DNA from: Acidobacteriales bacterium 59-55
GTDB lineage: Bacteria > Acidobacteriota > Terriglobia > Terriglobales > Acidobacteriaceae
Direction: 5' to 3'
Assembly (NCBI GenBank): GCA_001897435.1
Contig: MKSV01000003.1
Coordinates: forward strand, 1-64,000
Length of the DNA stretch: 64,000 bases
Shown here: piece by piece, positions 23,637 through 31,814 of the stretch
Numbering within the stretch: position 1 is the stretch's first letter
How the letters are laid out: each line of letters starts with the position of its first letter
Translations under genes and position numbers: made by a program
The notes under the pieces: model-generated
The model's input: the letters and a program-made list of their open reading frames with translations, nothing else
What the model was told of the DNA's origin: nothing
Database searches by the model: none

Positions 23637-24286
23637 GGCTCCAATCCCTCCACAAGCTCCTGCACAAGAGCGCGTGTCATCGCGTTGCGTTCCGGTCCGT
23701 TGGAGCGGTACAGGAACCAGATCTGAAAGTAGAAGTGCTTCGGGAGTTGCATCTCATGCCGGTGATAAAGCTCAAGACATCTCCCCAGTTCGGAGGTCAA
23801 CAAGGCAAAATCAGTTTCTCGATGATCATCGGTCTGCATCTTCTGGATCGCGTAGGCGCGCCAATCTGGAGAACCGTCCCGTCCAGCGACGTTGTCCCTA
23901 TAGTGAGTCCACAGAGCATAGTATGGATTCTTCGTGCGCAGGTGTTCCTGCAATCCCTCGATCGTCCCGCGTGGGGTGAACTCGTACATGGGCTCACTGT
24001 CAGTCGAGACACCTGCCGCCGTCATCAGAAAGCGAATTGCATCCCCCATGATGCTGTCGTTCAAAGCATCCAATTCCTTTGTCCTATCCGGTTCCGCGAG
24101 CGTAGAGATGCGTTCGATCTCCAAAGAGAAGCGCTGAGGAAAAGGCTCGGAACGTATTTCGTAGAACTCGCGATAGGTGCCCGTGAGTCCCATGGAAAGG
24201 GTGAACGGAACGTCTTCGGGGGACACGTTCGCTTCGACGTATGCCTTCCAGTCGTCCTGGTCCTGAAACTCAGTGCGTTTTTTCAT
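23621..24286 (-). CDS. Hypothetical protein
   Basis: 221 residues, acidic N terminus (MKKRTEFQDQDDWKAYVEANVSPEDVP), mostly helical, with a C-terminal aromatic segment FYFQIWFLYRSNGPERNAM. GGAG precedes the ATG. It sits in the leftward chain between the T4SS-linked membrane protein and the replication-relaxation gene. No family recognised. Confidence 0.6.
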   Translation of the reverse strand: MKKRTEFQDQDDWKAYVEANVSPEDVPFTLSMGLTGTYREFYEIRSEPFPQRFSLEIERISTLAEPDRTKELDALNDSIMGDAIRFLMTAAGVSTDSEPMYEFTPRGTIEGLQEHLRTKNPYYALWTHYRDNVAGRDGSPDWRAYAIQKMQTDDHRETDFALLTSELGRCLELYHRHEMQLPKHFYFQIWFLYRSNGPERNAMTRALVQELVEGLEPCGSA

Positions 24287-24295
24287 GCAGGTCTC

Positions 24296-25027
24296 CTACG
24301 CTCCCTTGAGTGTCTGGTTGCGTTGTCGCTCTCGCTCTAAATCTTCTGAAACCTGATTCAGGCGAGCCCTTAGGCTGCGTTCTGAGTTGCGAAGTGCCTG
24401 AATCTGGTTCTCCATCAGGAGACCCTTCTGCCCCGGTTCACTGGGGCCTGTGCTGCCAGTCTCTCCGGTGGAGGATGGCAAGTTGGGCACGGCCGCCCTT
24501 CGTTGAACACCGGATTTGGCAGAAGGTTTCTCTTTTGCATTCGGTTTAGCCGGGATCGTAGCTGGTTCTTCATGTGTCATTGAGGCCGGCCTAGTAGTGA
24601 GAGCGGAGTTCTTCGCTTCCACCAAGACGTTGTACATCTCTGTGCGCCGAACGATCTCTCTGCGGTCGACGACACGGCCATTCCAGAGCTGAGCGATGAG
24701 CGTGGCCGCAATAATCTCTCGTTTGTCTTGTGTGCGTATAACAAGTGCCAGCGCTATCGAGGTTGCCGCCAGGAGCGTGAGGCTTAAGAGATTCGACCAA
24801 AAGAAGAGGTTCTGGATCGTACATGCAACCAGCTCCGCACGGGCGTCGGCAGCGGAGGCTCCATAATCCTTGTTCTCCGGATTAATCTTCCCCAGTGCGT
24901 AGTCAAAGAACCCTTGTGAGTGCTTGACAGCAGGATGTGTTGGAGAAACGGGTGGAGGTTGGGCCGCGCAAATATAAGGGGCAGTCAAGGCGAGACCTAG
25001 AACGACGATTTGGCAGATGCGTCTCAT
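24296..25027 (-). CDS. Membrane protein with coiled coil, T4SS-linked
   Basis: 243 residues. N-terminal signal-like segment (VVLGLALTAPYICAAQ), a second hydrophobic helix at about 75-97 (FFWSNLLSLTLLAATSIALALVI), a Pro/Ala-rich linker and a C-terminal coiled coil (MENQIQALRNSERSLRARLNQVSEDLERERQRN). It overlaps the coupling-protein gene upstream by 4 bp, so it is probably a T4SS or mating-pair accessory. Confidence 0.6.
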   Translation of the reverse strand: MRRICQIVVLGLALTAPYICAAQPPPVSPTHPAVKHSQGFFDYALGKINPENKDYGASAADARAELVACTIQNLFFWSNLLSLTLLAATSIALALVIRTQDKREIIAATLIAQLWNGRVVDRREIVRRTEMYNVLVEAKNSALTTRPASMTHEEPATIPAKPNAKEKPSAKSGVQRRAAVPNLPSSTGETGSTGPSEPGQKGLLMENQIQALRNSERSLRARLNQVSEDLERERQRNQTLKGA

Positions 25028-26820
25028 GCATCTTCTCCCGTCCAGAAACTAGCCAACGTGCCTGCTGTCCGACGCCGCCCGCGTCGTGGCTCGTCATTCG
25101 TGAACCGCAGGTTGGCCCCGATCGCGGGATCAATGACGTTGTGCATGCGTGGGTAGAGCGTGGATTTCAACTCCTCCGGGCGGTAAGAGAAGGCGCGGCG
25201 ACCGTGGAGATGGGAGTGCAAAGTACCCTCCCGAGAATCGACCATCAGGATCTCGAGTTGACCCACTGGCATGTTCTTAATGTGCTCTTCGCGCGAACGG
25301 GTCTCCCGCGCATCGCTCTCATTACCGGTTCCGGTCTCGATATATTTCTGGCTGAAGATGCCGGTGCGGCGGACGGCAAGGCTGCGGCGCTTCCGCAGAA
25401 CACGCGAGGAAGCTTTCAGAAACCATTGCGCTGTGGATTCATCGGTGCCGTTCATGATCATCTTTGTGCCGGGAGCGGAGCAAACCTCTTCGGCGAAGGC
25501 GCGACTGACATTTTCGAGTTGCGGTACGGCCTGGAAGGAGAAGAGGAACGACACCCGCGCCCCACGCGCGGTCTGGAGTACCTGGGGAAAGTCGGGGTCG
25601 GCATAGCGTGCAATCTCGTCGCAGATCACGCTAAGAATGGGTTCCTCCTCAATATTGAGTGACAGCATCTGCTGGTATCGCTTACCGACCATCAGCCGAA
25701 TGTTTTGCAGCAGGATCTTGCCAAGGGCCTCGCTGGCGCGCTTGTTCTTGTTTGAGTTCAGCGAGATGACAAGGATCAGGCTTTTGTCGACCACCTCCTC
25801 AATGGTCAACATGTTCTGGTAGGAACCGGTGACGATGGAGAGGTCGTCTTCGAGAAAAGCCAACAGCTCGTTGAGCAACCCTTGGATCTTGGCGATACGC
25901 TCCCGGTCAGCGAGCGACTTCCGGATCATTTTGACCGACATCTCGAAGTTCAAACGCATTGTGAGCGGGACCGCAGGGTTGCCGTCAATCCGCTTTTGGG
26001 CGATGCCGATTTGCTCGTCCAAAACCTTCTCATCAATCGCCATGACCAAGACATCACGCATGTTGAAGACCTTACCGGTGTAGTAGAGTATCCGCACAAG
26101 ATCGGAGAGATACGCTTCCTGGTGCCCTGCAAAGAAGTCCTCCCGCATGCCGAACGAACTGAAGATGAAATTGACATGTTCCTGGTAGAGCGAGTCCGGA
26201 CTATAGAGGGGGTTGTAGGACCATGACTCCTGCGGGTTCGATGGATCGATCAGACGAAGATCTTCCATGCGGCCAGCGGCCTCGATATGTGGCAACAGCT
26301 CCTGCAGGAATGCCTGGTCACCCTTGCCATCGAAGATGATGATTGGCATCCGCTTGCCATGAAAGGTTCGATTCAGGTCCTGCGCAATGATGCTTTGGAG
26401 GAAGGTTGTCTTGCCCGCCCCCGTACCGCCAGCGATTACTCCGTGCTTCAGGCGCACGGAATCCGGCCAGAACCATGGCTCTCCATGCACGGTATAGCCG
26501 AGAAGCGTGCTCTCTTCTCCGCGGGCGCTGGAGAGATTCTTCACATCGGATTCGCCCGAAACATGGAGTGCGGGATGAGGCCAGGATTCTTCTCTCCGCT
26601 GACGCCTTCCAATTACGTCGGAGAGAATGAGCCCCGTCCCGAAAACGGTAATCGCGAGGTCAAGAAACAGTTCCAGGCATTGTGCATTATGCAGGTGTAG
26701 ACGTGAGACGCCGATGTACCAGAAGACGGCAACGAGCGCGCATCCACCGAGAACGACGGTTCCGGCAGCATCTTCCCCTCCGCGCGGTGCAGGCCGGCGG
26801 TCATCATACATTGCGCTCAT
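25024..26820 (-). CDS. VirD4/TraG-type conjugative coupling protein
   Basis: 598 residues. An N-terminal membrane region of about 60 residues (TVVLGGCALVAVFWYIG, ECLELFLDLAITVFGTGLIL) is followed by an ATPase with Walker A GGTGAGKT (Lys137) and IIIFDGKGD strand, and a second conserved block (DFPQVLQTARGARVSFLFSFQAVPQL) with the Gln-x(2)-Ala-type lining seen in T4CPs. It recruits the nucleoprotein substrate to the secretion channel. ATGA overlaps join it to genes on both sides. Confidence 0.85.
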   Translation of the reverse strand: MSAMYDDRRPAPRGGEDAAGTVVLGGCALVAVFWYIGVSRLHLHNAQCLELFLDLAITVFGTGLILSDVIGRRQRREESWPHPALHVSGESDVKNLSSARGEESTLLGYTVHGEPWFWPDSVRLKHGVIAGGTGAGKTTFLQSIIAQDLNRTFHGKRMPIIIFDGKGDQAFLQELLPHIEAAGRMEDLRLIDPSNPQESWSYNPLYSPDSLYQEHVNFIFSSFGMREDFFAGHQEAYLSDLVRILYYTGKVFNMRDVLVMAIDEKVLDEQIGIAQKRIDGNPAVPLTMRLNFEMSVKMIRKSLADRERIAKIQGLLNELLAFLEDDLSIVTGSYQNMLTIEEVVDKSLILVISLNSNKNKRASEALGKILLQNIRLMVGKRYQQMLSLNIEEEPILSVICDEIARYADPDFPQVLQTARGARVSFLFSFQAVPQLENVSRAFAEEVCSAPGTKMIMNGTDESTAQWFLKASSRVLRKRRSLAVRRTGIFSQKYIETGTGNESDARETRSREEHIKNMPVGQLEILMVDSREGTLHSHLHGRRAFSYRPEELKSTLYPRMHNVIDPAIGANLRFTNDEPRRGRRRTAGTLASFWTGEDA

Positions 26821-27053
26821 CCCCGGCCTCCGAAGCTGAAATACGCGAAGCTCGCGATGAGCAGTAGCAGGACGATCCCACCAACGACCAGAGTTGTGCT
26901 GGGACGTATGCGCCCATTCTCCGAGACTGGTTTGATCGGATCGGAACCTACCCGGCGAAGAACCGCTTCAAGATTGACCTCACCGTCCGAGCGGTACACA
27001 CGGCGCAGCATCTCTCGCGCCTCCGTTACGGAGATGAAATGATCCGCTCCCAT
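26817..27053 (-). CDS. Small membrane protein
   Basis: 78 residues. The N-terminal 45 residues form a soluble helical domain (VTEAREMLRRVYRSDGEVNLEAVLRRVG); the C terminus is a hydrophobic helix (TTLVVGGIVLLLLIASFAYFSF). It overlaps the coupling-protein start by 4 bp and follows the TrbG gene with 1 bp between them. Probably a T4SS component; no family named. Confidence 0.65.
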   Translation of the reverse strand: MGADHFISVTEAREMLRRVYRSDGEVNLEAVLRRVGSDPIKPVSENGRIRPSTTLVVGGIVLLLLIASFAYFSFGGRG

Positions 27054-27054
27054 C

Positions 27055-27891
27055 TCAGATCACCACCGCTTCAAGAAGCGGACCTGTTTCGGTCGTCCCG
27101 AAGTCGAGCTGGTAAATCTCTGGCGAGGCTCCATCAGCAGCTCGAATGAGTACATAGCCGCTCGTCGAAGCCCCTGGCTGTATGTCGGATTGTTGTGTCT
27201 GTCCTTCTACCGTAGCTGGCGAGCTGTTGATCTTCATCTTGAAGTCGCCCAGTGTCCGTGAGGACAGTTGATGGTTACGCAACGCGACGAGCGAGATCGG
27301 AACCTGTGTCGGGGCGAGTTGGACGACAATCGGGGTCGTCACACGGAATGGCGTCGCAGAGTGATTGGTGACTTCATATTGAAGGTATGTCCCTTCGCTT
27401 GTGTGGAGGACCCGGACGATGGATGCTATAACGGCATTCGAAGGAGTCTTTGCCGATCGGTCAGCAACGATGTCCTGCGTTCCTAGCAAGGCTCGCGTCG
27501 TGGCCACGGCGGCAATCTGTTGGCGCTCCTTTTCTGTAGCAGGGGATCCGACTGTACGAACGGATACGGGCAGACTCCGAACAAGGACATTCATCTTCTG
27601 GACGTCCCCTGGAGCATCCAGTTCATAGGAAACCTGTCGTGAAGCCGTCCAAAGAATCAGATTGGTAGAAGTCCCGTCCCTGACGGGCTGTAGAAGCACT
27701 TTGTCACCGGCGCGTTCGATCTGGAAGGAGTCCGGGTCTGCTGCAGCGATGAACTGGATAGGCTCACCCAGATCGATCACCGTCAGGTGATTGAGCGCGG
27801 TGTGAATATGTTGGACGTCAGCGAAGTTAATGTTCTGCGCCTTTGCGGTGAGCGCGACCAGCGCGATGGCAGCAAACCAGAAGCGGTGCAT
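27055..27891 (-). CDS. VirB9/TrbG-like T4SS outer-membrane-complex protein
   Basis: 278 residues from the ATG at 27891 (GAGGAG upstream). A signal peptide (MHRFWFAAIALVALTAKAQ) is followed by the VirB9 N-terminal pattern: LTVIDLGEPIQFIAAADPDSFQIERAGDKVLLQPVRDGTSTNLILWT, and a C-terminal beta region ending ETGPLLEAVVI. VirB9 forms the periplasmic/outer-membrane core with VirB7 and VirB10. A second VirB9-like gene is at 42240-43166. Confidence 0.8.
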   Translation of the reverse strand: MHRFWFAAIALVALTAKAQNINFADVQHIHTALNHLTVIDLGEPIQFIAAADPDSFQIERAGDKVLLQPVRDGTSTNLILWTASRQVSYELDAPGDVQKMNVLVRSLPVSVRTVGSPATEKERQQIAAVATTRALLGTQDIVADRSAKTPSNAVIASIVRVLHTSEGTYLQYEVTNHSATPFRVTTPIVVQLAPTQVPISLVALRNHQLSSRTLGDFKMKINSSPATVEGQTQQSDIQPGASTSGYVLIRAADGASPEIYQLDFGTTETGPLLEAVVI

Positions 27892-27973
27892 AGTCTCCTC
27901 CGTTCGCCTGTTCGAGGCGACAGAATCTCCGGCGGGAGGAGGCGCAGATTTGTCCGCACCTCCTCCAGCAGGG

Positions 27974-30538
27974 TTATGAGGGGTTCGGCTGGTAGGCCGA
28001 GATCCTCGTGTCCTCGAAGACAAGCTGGCGATTCCCTGTGTACTGAAACAGGAAGATCTCCTTCTTGGTGTCTTCGAACCCCGGATTGGGGATAATTTCG
28101 ACGAGATACGCTCGCTGTTCTTCATCGAACTCGACATATCCATCGATCGTCTTTGGCTTGCGGACCGGAACGCTTTCGCCTCCCGTTTCCTCCGCAAACG
28201 CATCGACTATCTCCTGCGGGAACGTATGGAAGAGGGCCGCACCGGTGCCTTTGCCGTTGGTAACGACGTGGGCCATCGCTTGCGCCCAGGCTGCCCGGTT
28301 GTCCTGCTTACCCTCTGCCCAGAAGTGCATGAACAGGTTGAGCGAACGGAACTGCTTCTTCGCTTCCTGTTCCGACTCCCAGACTGCTGCCTGCGCCTTG
28401 TTGCGTGTGACGCGAGCGGTCTTCCGTACTTCCTTATCTTGTCCCTGGTAGACCGCTTCATAGAAAGCCTGCGCATTGTTCAACTCCAGCCGGAGTCTCT
28501 CTTCGCGTTCAGCTATCCCGGAAGCGACCGTGCCAAAGATGTTGTTGACCAGTTCGCACTCCTTGAACATCTCCTTACTGACCTTGTGGCCTGTAAAGAG
28601 ACCGCGGAAGTCTTCCATGGTCCCCTTTTCCTGCTCGAGGTCGCCCAGTTCTTTGCGCACCACGTTGTACATCCGGCCGACCTTGTCGGTACCGGCGACT
28701 TCGAGGTGCATGGGCATGTCCGTCATTCTGCGCTCGCGCTTGTAGCGGAGCCAGGGTGCAGGAGTGACCTGTTTGCGGATATCGCTTATTACTTCCTCAT
28801 TAACGGATACCTTGTGTTTGAGGGAGTCGAGCGCGTTTTGCAGTTGAATGACCAGCTGGTAAGCGAGGTCAATCCTGCCGGCCGCCACGCACGAGGTCTT
28901 GAGATCGGTGATGGACCCGATCTTGTTTCCTCGTGCTTTCATGGCAACCAGATGCACGTTCCACCACTGTGAGCGGGCCTTGGTTTTGGTCTTCTCCGGG
29001 TTGGTGAAGTGTTCCCCATACGCGATCCGTCCCTCAACAAACTTTGGGAACCGATCCGATGGAATGGTGCAGATGGTGTCGAAGTCGAAGTCGCCGCCGT
29101 TCTTAGCAGCAGTCTCCGAGTGAATGATGTACGTTCCATTCATTCGAAGCTGCGTGCGCAGAATATGCCGGATGGCTCCTTCGGACAGATCCGATCTGCC
29201 GAGTGCTGAAGTGAGAAGCGGAACCAGCTCATCATCGGGAAGATGGCGAACCGGTAGGAGGTCCTCCTGCATCCGTATTGGATAACGGACACACAGGCTC
29301 TGCTCTGACGTAAGGGATGTGACCGCGCTGTCTTTCGGGATCCAGTCGGATGCGGAGTAGATCTTCCCCGCATGTTCGATCAGGACACCATCGTCGACCA
29401 GTGCGAAAGCAGGCAGACGGAGTGTCCCACCTGTCATAGCGCGAAAGGCCCAGCGTGCCAGCTTGCGATTCAACTGGTTGGCGACGAACGGAATGCGTAT
29501 TGCACTGCCGCGCGTGTCAGCCAGAAGCACCGCCTCTGACGGGTCAACCCCCTCCTGAGAAGCCTTGGTCTGTGTATCGTCGAAGCTCTCAGTATCGAAG
29601 CTGTCGTCGAAGCCAACCTCCTCATCTTCATTCCGTCCCAACAGTTTCAGGAGTGCGGAATAATCGCCGTCCTCCCACGCCCTGCGTACCTGACGGACCT
29701 CCTCGATGGTCGGAGGAATGATCTCGGTACGAAGAGCCTCTTCCGAAGCATTTTCAACCAGGGTGTAGCTTGAGCCGTAGACCGTCTTCCGGGAGCACTG
29801 TTTGTATCCCAGAATGACCGGCCCCTGCACAAGCCTTCCGGTGGTCTTCGCCTGGGGGATGAACCTGCCTGATCCCTTCAGCTCTGGCTTGCAGGAACTC
29901 TCCGGCAGAATGATGTCGACCCCGAGCCTGTCGGCCACGCGATCGCTCATTGCCTTGACTGCTCCTTTTGCCTGCTTCGGTTCGCGTGCATCGAACGCCA
30001 GTCGAAACTGGACGAATCGGTCCTGGGGAAGCTGGAGCTTCCTGTACAGCGACTCCCGAAGCCATCCGCGGCAGTCATTGGTCCCAAGGACGTGGTCCTT
30101 GACAACCAGAACCGTCACGTTTGGTTCTTCGATCATCGTCTTGCAGTCGGAGATAAGGATGGAGAAGTACACCATCGCCGCCTCGGGCCAGTGCTGAAAG
30201 CGCTCAGCAATGTCCTTCGCATGGCCGGCATCGACGAAATAGAAACGTCCATCCTTCGCCGCGCCGCTGGCTCCTGCAAGTTTGTACTGCACCTTCTGAT
30301 AGACCAGGTTGGCCATTGCGCCCTCCACCAACGATTGCTCGTAGGCGTCGAGCTCAGTGGGCACACTCACGCGTGCGACTTTGATCCCCGGATAGAGCTG
30401 CAGGAGGAGTGTGCCCTCGAGCGTGTCTCTCCGGTTGAGTTCCGTCTCCTTGCGCTTGACAAGGCCAAACGCGTCGATCGAGAGCTCAATGATGAGCTTC
30501 GATTGATCGTTCACGGATTGGGTCATGTTCGCTGTCAT
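27974..30538 (-). CDS. RNA polymerase-like protein (two-barrel, beta-prime/RdRP-type catalytic motif)
   Basis: 854 residues from the ATG at 30538 (GAGGAG upstream). Residues 416-577 follow the double-psi-barrel order of beta-prime and cellular RdRPs: R418-Y-P420 in LCVRYPIRMQEDLLPVRHL (compare N-R-x-P-x-L-H), then N-G-G-D483-F-D485-F-D487 (compare N-A-D-F-D-G-D), and NKIGSITD (538-545) with ALDSLKHKV (569-577), like the helix after the catalytic loop in RdRPs. The Gly of DxDGD is Phe here. An earlier Lys-rich stretch (KPELKGSGRF) may be the first barrel. The C terminus is helical, with no signal peptide. It lies between VirB8 and VirB9 genes. Catalysis is inferred from motifs only. Confidence 0.55.
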   Translation of the reverse strand: MTANMTQSVNDQSKLIIELSIDAFGLVKRKETELNRRDTLEGTLLLQLYPGIKVARVSVPTELDAYEQSLVEGAMANLVYQKVQYKLAGASGAAKDGRFYFVDAGHAKDIAERFQHWPEAAMVYFSILISDCKTMIEEPNVTVLVVKDHVLGTNDCRGWLRESLYRKLQLPQDRFVQFRLAFDAREPKQAKGAVKAMSDRVADRLGVDIILPESSCKPELKGSGRFIPQAKTTGRLVQGPVILGYKQCSRKTVYGSSYTLVENASEEALRTEIIPPTIEEVRQVRRAWEDGDYSALLKLLGRNEDEEVGFDDSFDTESFDDTQTKASQEGVDPSEAVLLADTRGSAIRIPFVANQLNRKLARWAFRAMTGGTLRLPAFALVDDGVLIEHAGKIYSASDWIPKDSAVTSLTSEQSLCVRYPIRMQEDLLPVRHLPDDELVPLLTSALGRSDLSEGAIRHILRTQLRMNGTYIIHSETAAKNGGDFDFDTICTIPSDRFPKFVEGRIAYGEHFTNPEKTKTKARSQWWNVHLVAMKARGNKIGSITDLKTSCVAAGRIDLAYQLVIQLQNALDSLKHKVSVNEEVISDIRKQVTPAPWLRYKRERRMTDMPMHLEVAGTDKVGRMYNVVRKELGDLEQEKGTMEDFRGLFTGHKVSKEMFKECELVNNIFGTVASGIAEREERLRLELNNAQAFYEAVYQGQDKEVRKTARVTRNKAQAAVWESEQEAKKQFRSLNLFMHFWAEGKQDNRAAWAQAMAHVVTNGKGTGAALFHTFPQEIVDAFAEETGGESVPVRKPKTIDGYVEFDEEQRAYLVEIIPNPGFEDTKKEIFLFQYTGNRQLVFEDTRISAYQPNPS

Positions 30539-30602
30539 TGTCTTCTCCTCACTGTCTGGCGCTCCAGATGAGTGATTGAGATCTCGCTGTCCCGAGTTCG
30601 CA

Positions 30603-30812
30603 TCACTTTTGCCTGGCGCCCGTGTTAGGGGTGGTTTGGTAACCGAACCAGGCCTCAGTGATCGAGTCCGGGTCAGCGCGGAATTCCTCATCGCCATGCG
30701 ATAAGGGTTCAAGAGAGGCTGACAGTGACCTGTTCAGGTATGTGTCCTCTTTGAAATCTCTGCCGACCGTTGCCGCTACTTTGTGAGCGGACGCTTTACC
30801 AATACCGGGCAT
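30603..30812 (-). CDS. Doubtful small ORF
   Basis: 69 residues beginning MPGIGKASAHKVAATVG. AAGGAGG abuts the ATG with no spacer, which is poor for initiation, and it overlaps the upstream gene by 37 bp. It fills the gap between the 99-residue protein gene and the polymerase-like gene. No family recognised; it may be chance. Confidence 0.3.
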   Translation of the reverse strand: MPGIGKASAHKVAATVGRDFKEDTYLNRSLSASLEPLSHGDEEFRADPDSITEAWFGYQTTPNTGARQK

Positions 30813-31075
30813 CCTCCTTGAATCTCTGCTTCCGCACGAAACGCGGTGACGACATAAATCACACCCGTCTTTTGCTGAAAAGCCTTAATGAGAGCGTCGC
30901 TCTCGGTTTGTGCTTCTTCCCCCAACTCGGGCTTCTGGGGAGACGAGCCTTCCTTGGCAAGAAAGAAACGTGCTGTTCCGTCCGTGGCCCGGGTCTTCCG
31001 CCCCTTCTTCGCTGCAGGAACTGCAGCCACTTGCCGTGGCACTGCCTCACCCGCACTCGGTTGCACTGTTTCCAT
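30776..31075 (-). CDS. Small hypothetical protein
   Basis: 99 residues from the ATG at 31075, with GAGGAGG six bases upstream. Ala/Lys-rich N terminus (AVPAAKKGRKTRA), then RFFLAKEG and a C-terminal strand-helix (SDALIKAFQQKTGVIYVVTAFRAEAE). It lies between VirB8 and the polymerase-like gene in the T4SS operon. Unknown family. Confidence 0.55.
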   Translation of the reverse strand: METVQPSAGEAVPRQVAAVPAAKKGRKTRATDGTARFFLAKEGSSPQKPELGEEAQTESDALIKAFQQKTGVIYVVTAFRAEAEIQGGCPVLVKRPLTK

Positions 31076-31086
31076 CGACGACCTCC

Positions 31087-31788
31087 TCACTCGTTACTGT
31101 TCTGGTCCGAAGCGGACAGGATGGCGTTGCGACGCTCCCCGTCAATCGGCCGTTCACTGTACTCCGCGATCCAAAGTCCATCGGGACTGGCGTCACTACG
31201 TTTGTCTGCAACAAGCCGGATCCGGTATTCGTTCACAAAGTGGTCTATGACTTCGGATCCATTGGTAACGTGATGCACGTCCTTGACTCCGTAGACGAGG
31301 TAGGTCAGAGGCTCGCCGGGGACTGGATCGATCTCGCGGAGATGAAAGACGGACTGAATCTGATCGTCATCGATCTTGCCTCGAACGTTGCTGTCGGCCA
31401 TCGCCTTCATCGTGATGCCACGAAGGTTAAGGGTCATCTTATTCAGCGCCGTTGCCCAATGATCGTCCACGTTCGAGGGACTGTAGTTCAGGTACACGGA
31501 GAGGAACCGCTTCACGAAGGCCTCGGTTAGATACGGGTCGCCTGCCGAACTGACAGCAATTGGAGACGATTTCCCAAGGATTGAAGACTCTCCATTGGCA
31601 TCGACGCGATAAACGGTCGGGGGTTGAAGCCGTACCGCGATGGCAAATCCGATGGCGAAAATCGCGAGCGCTGCCATAAGGAAGGCCAATAGCCATGCTC
31701 GATTTGCATTCGCGAGTCGTGCGCCGTCCATCTCGTAATACTTAGGGCGCGGCCCTAGATCATTTGCTGCGACGTCTGCTCTCGACAT
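31087..31788 (-). CDS. VirB8/TrbF-like T4SS protein
   Basis: 233 residues. A short cytosolic N terminus with a YYEMDG segment precedes a single helix (WLLAFLMAALAIFAIGFAIAV), then a periplasmic NTF2-like domain: DPYLTEAFVKRFLSVYLNYSPSNVDDHWATALNKM, typical of VirB8/TrbF. AAGGAG precedes the ATG. It nucleates the inner-membrane complex of the T4SS. Confidence 0.8.
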   Translation of the reverse strand: MSRADVAANDLGPRPKYYEMDGARLANANRAWLLAFLMAALAIFAIGFAIAVRLQPPTVYRVDANGESSILGKSSPIAVSSAGDPYLTEAFVKRFLSVYLNYSPSNVDDHWATALNKMTLNLRGITMKAMADSNVRGKIDDDQIQSVFHLREIDPVPGEPLTYLVYGVKDVHHVTNGSEVIDHFVNEYRIRLVADKRSDASPDGLWIAEYSERPIDGERRNAILSASDQNSNE

Positions 31789-31814
31789 ACCAATCTCCTT
31801 CTCTCACATGTGAT

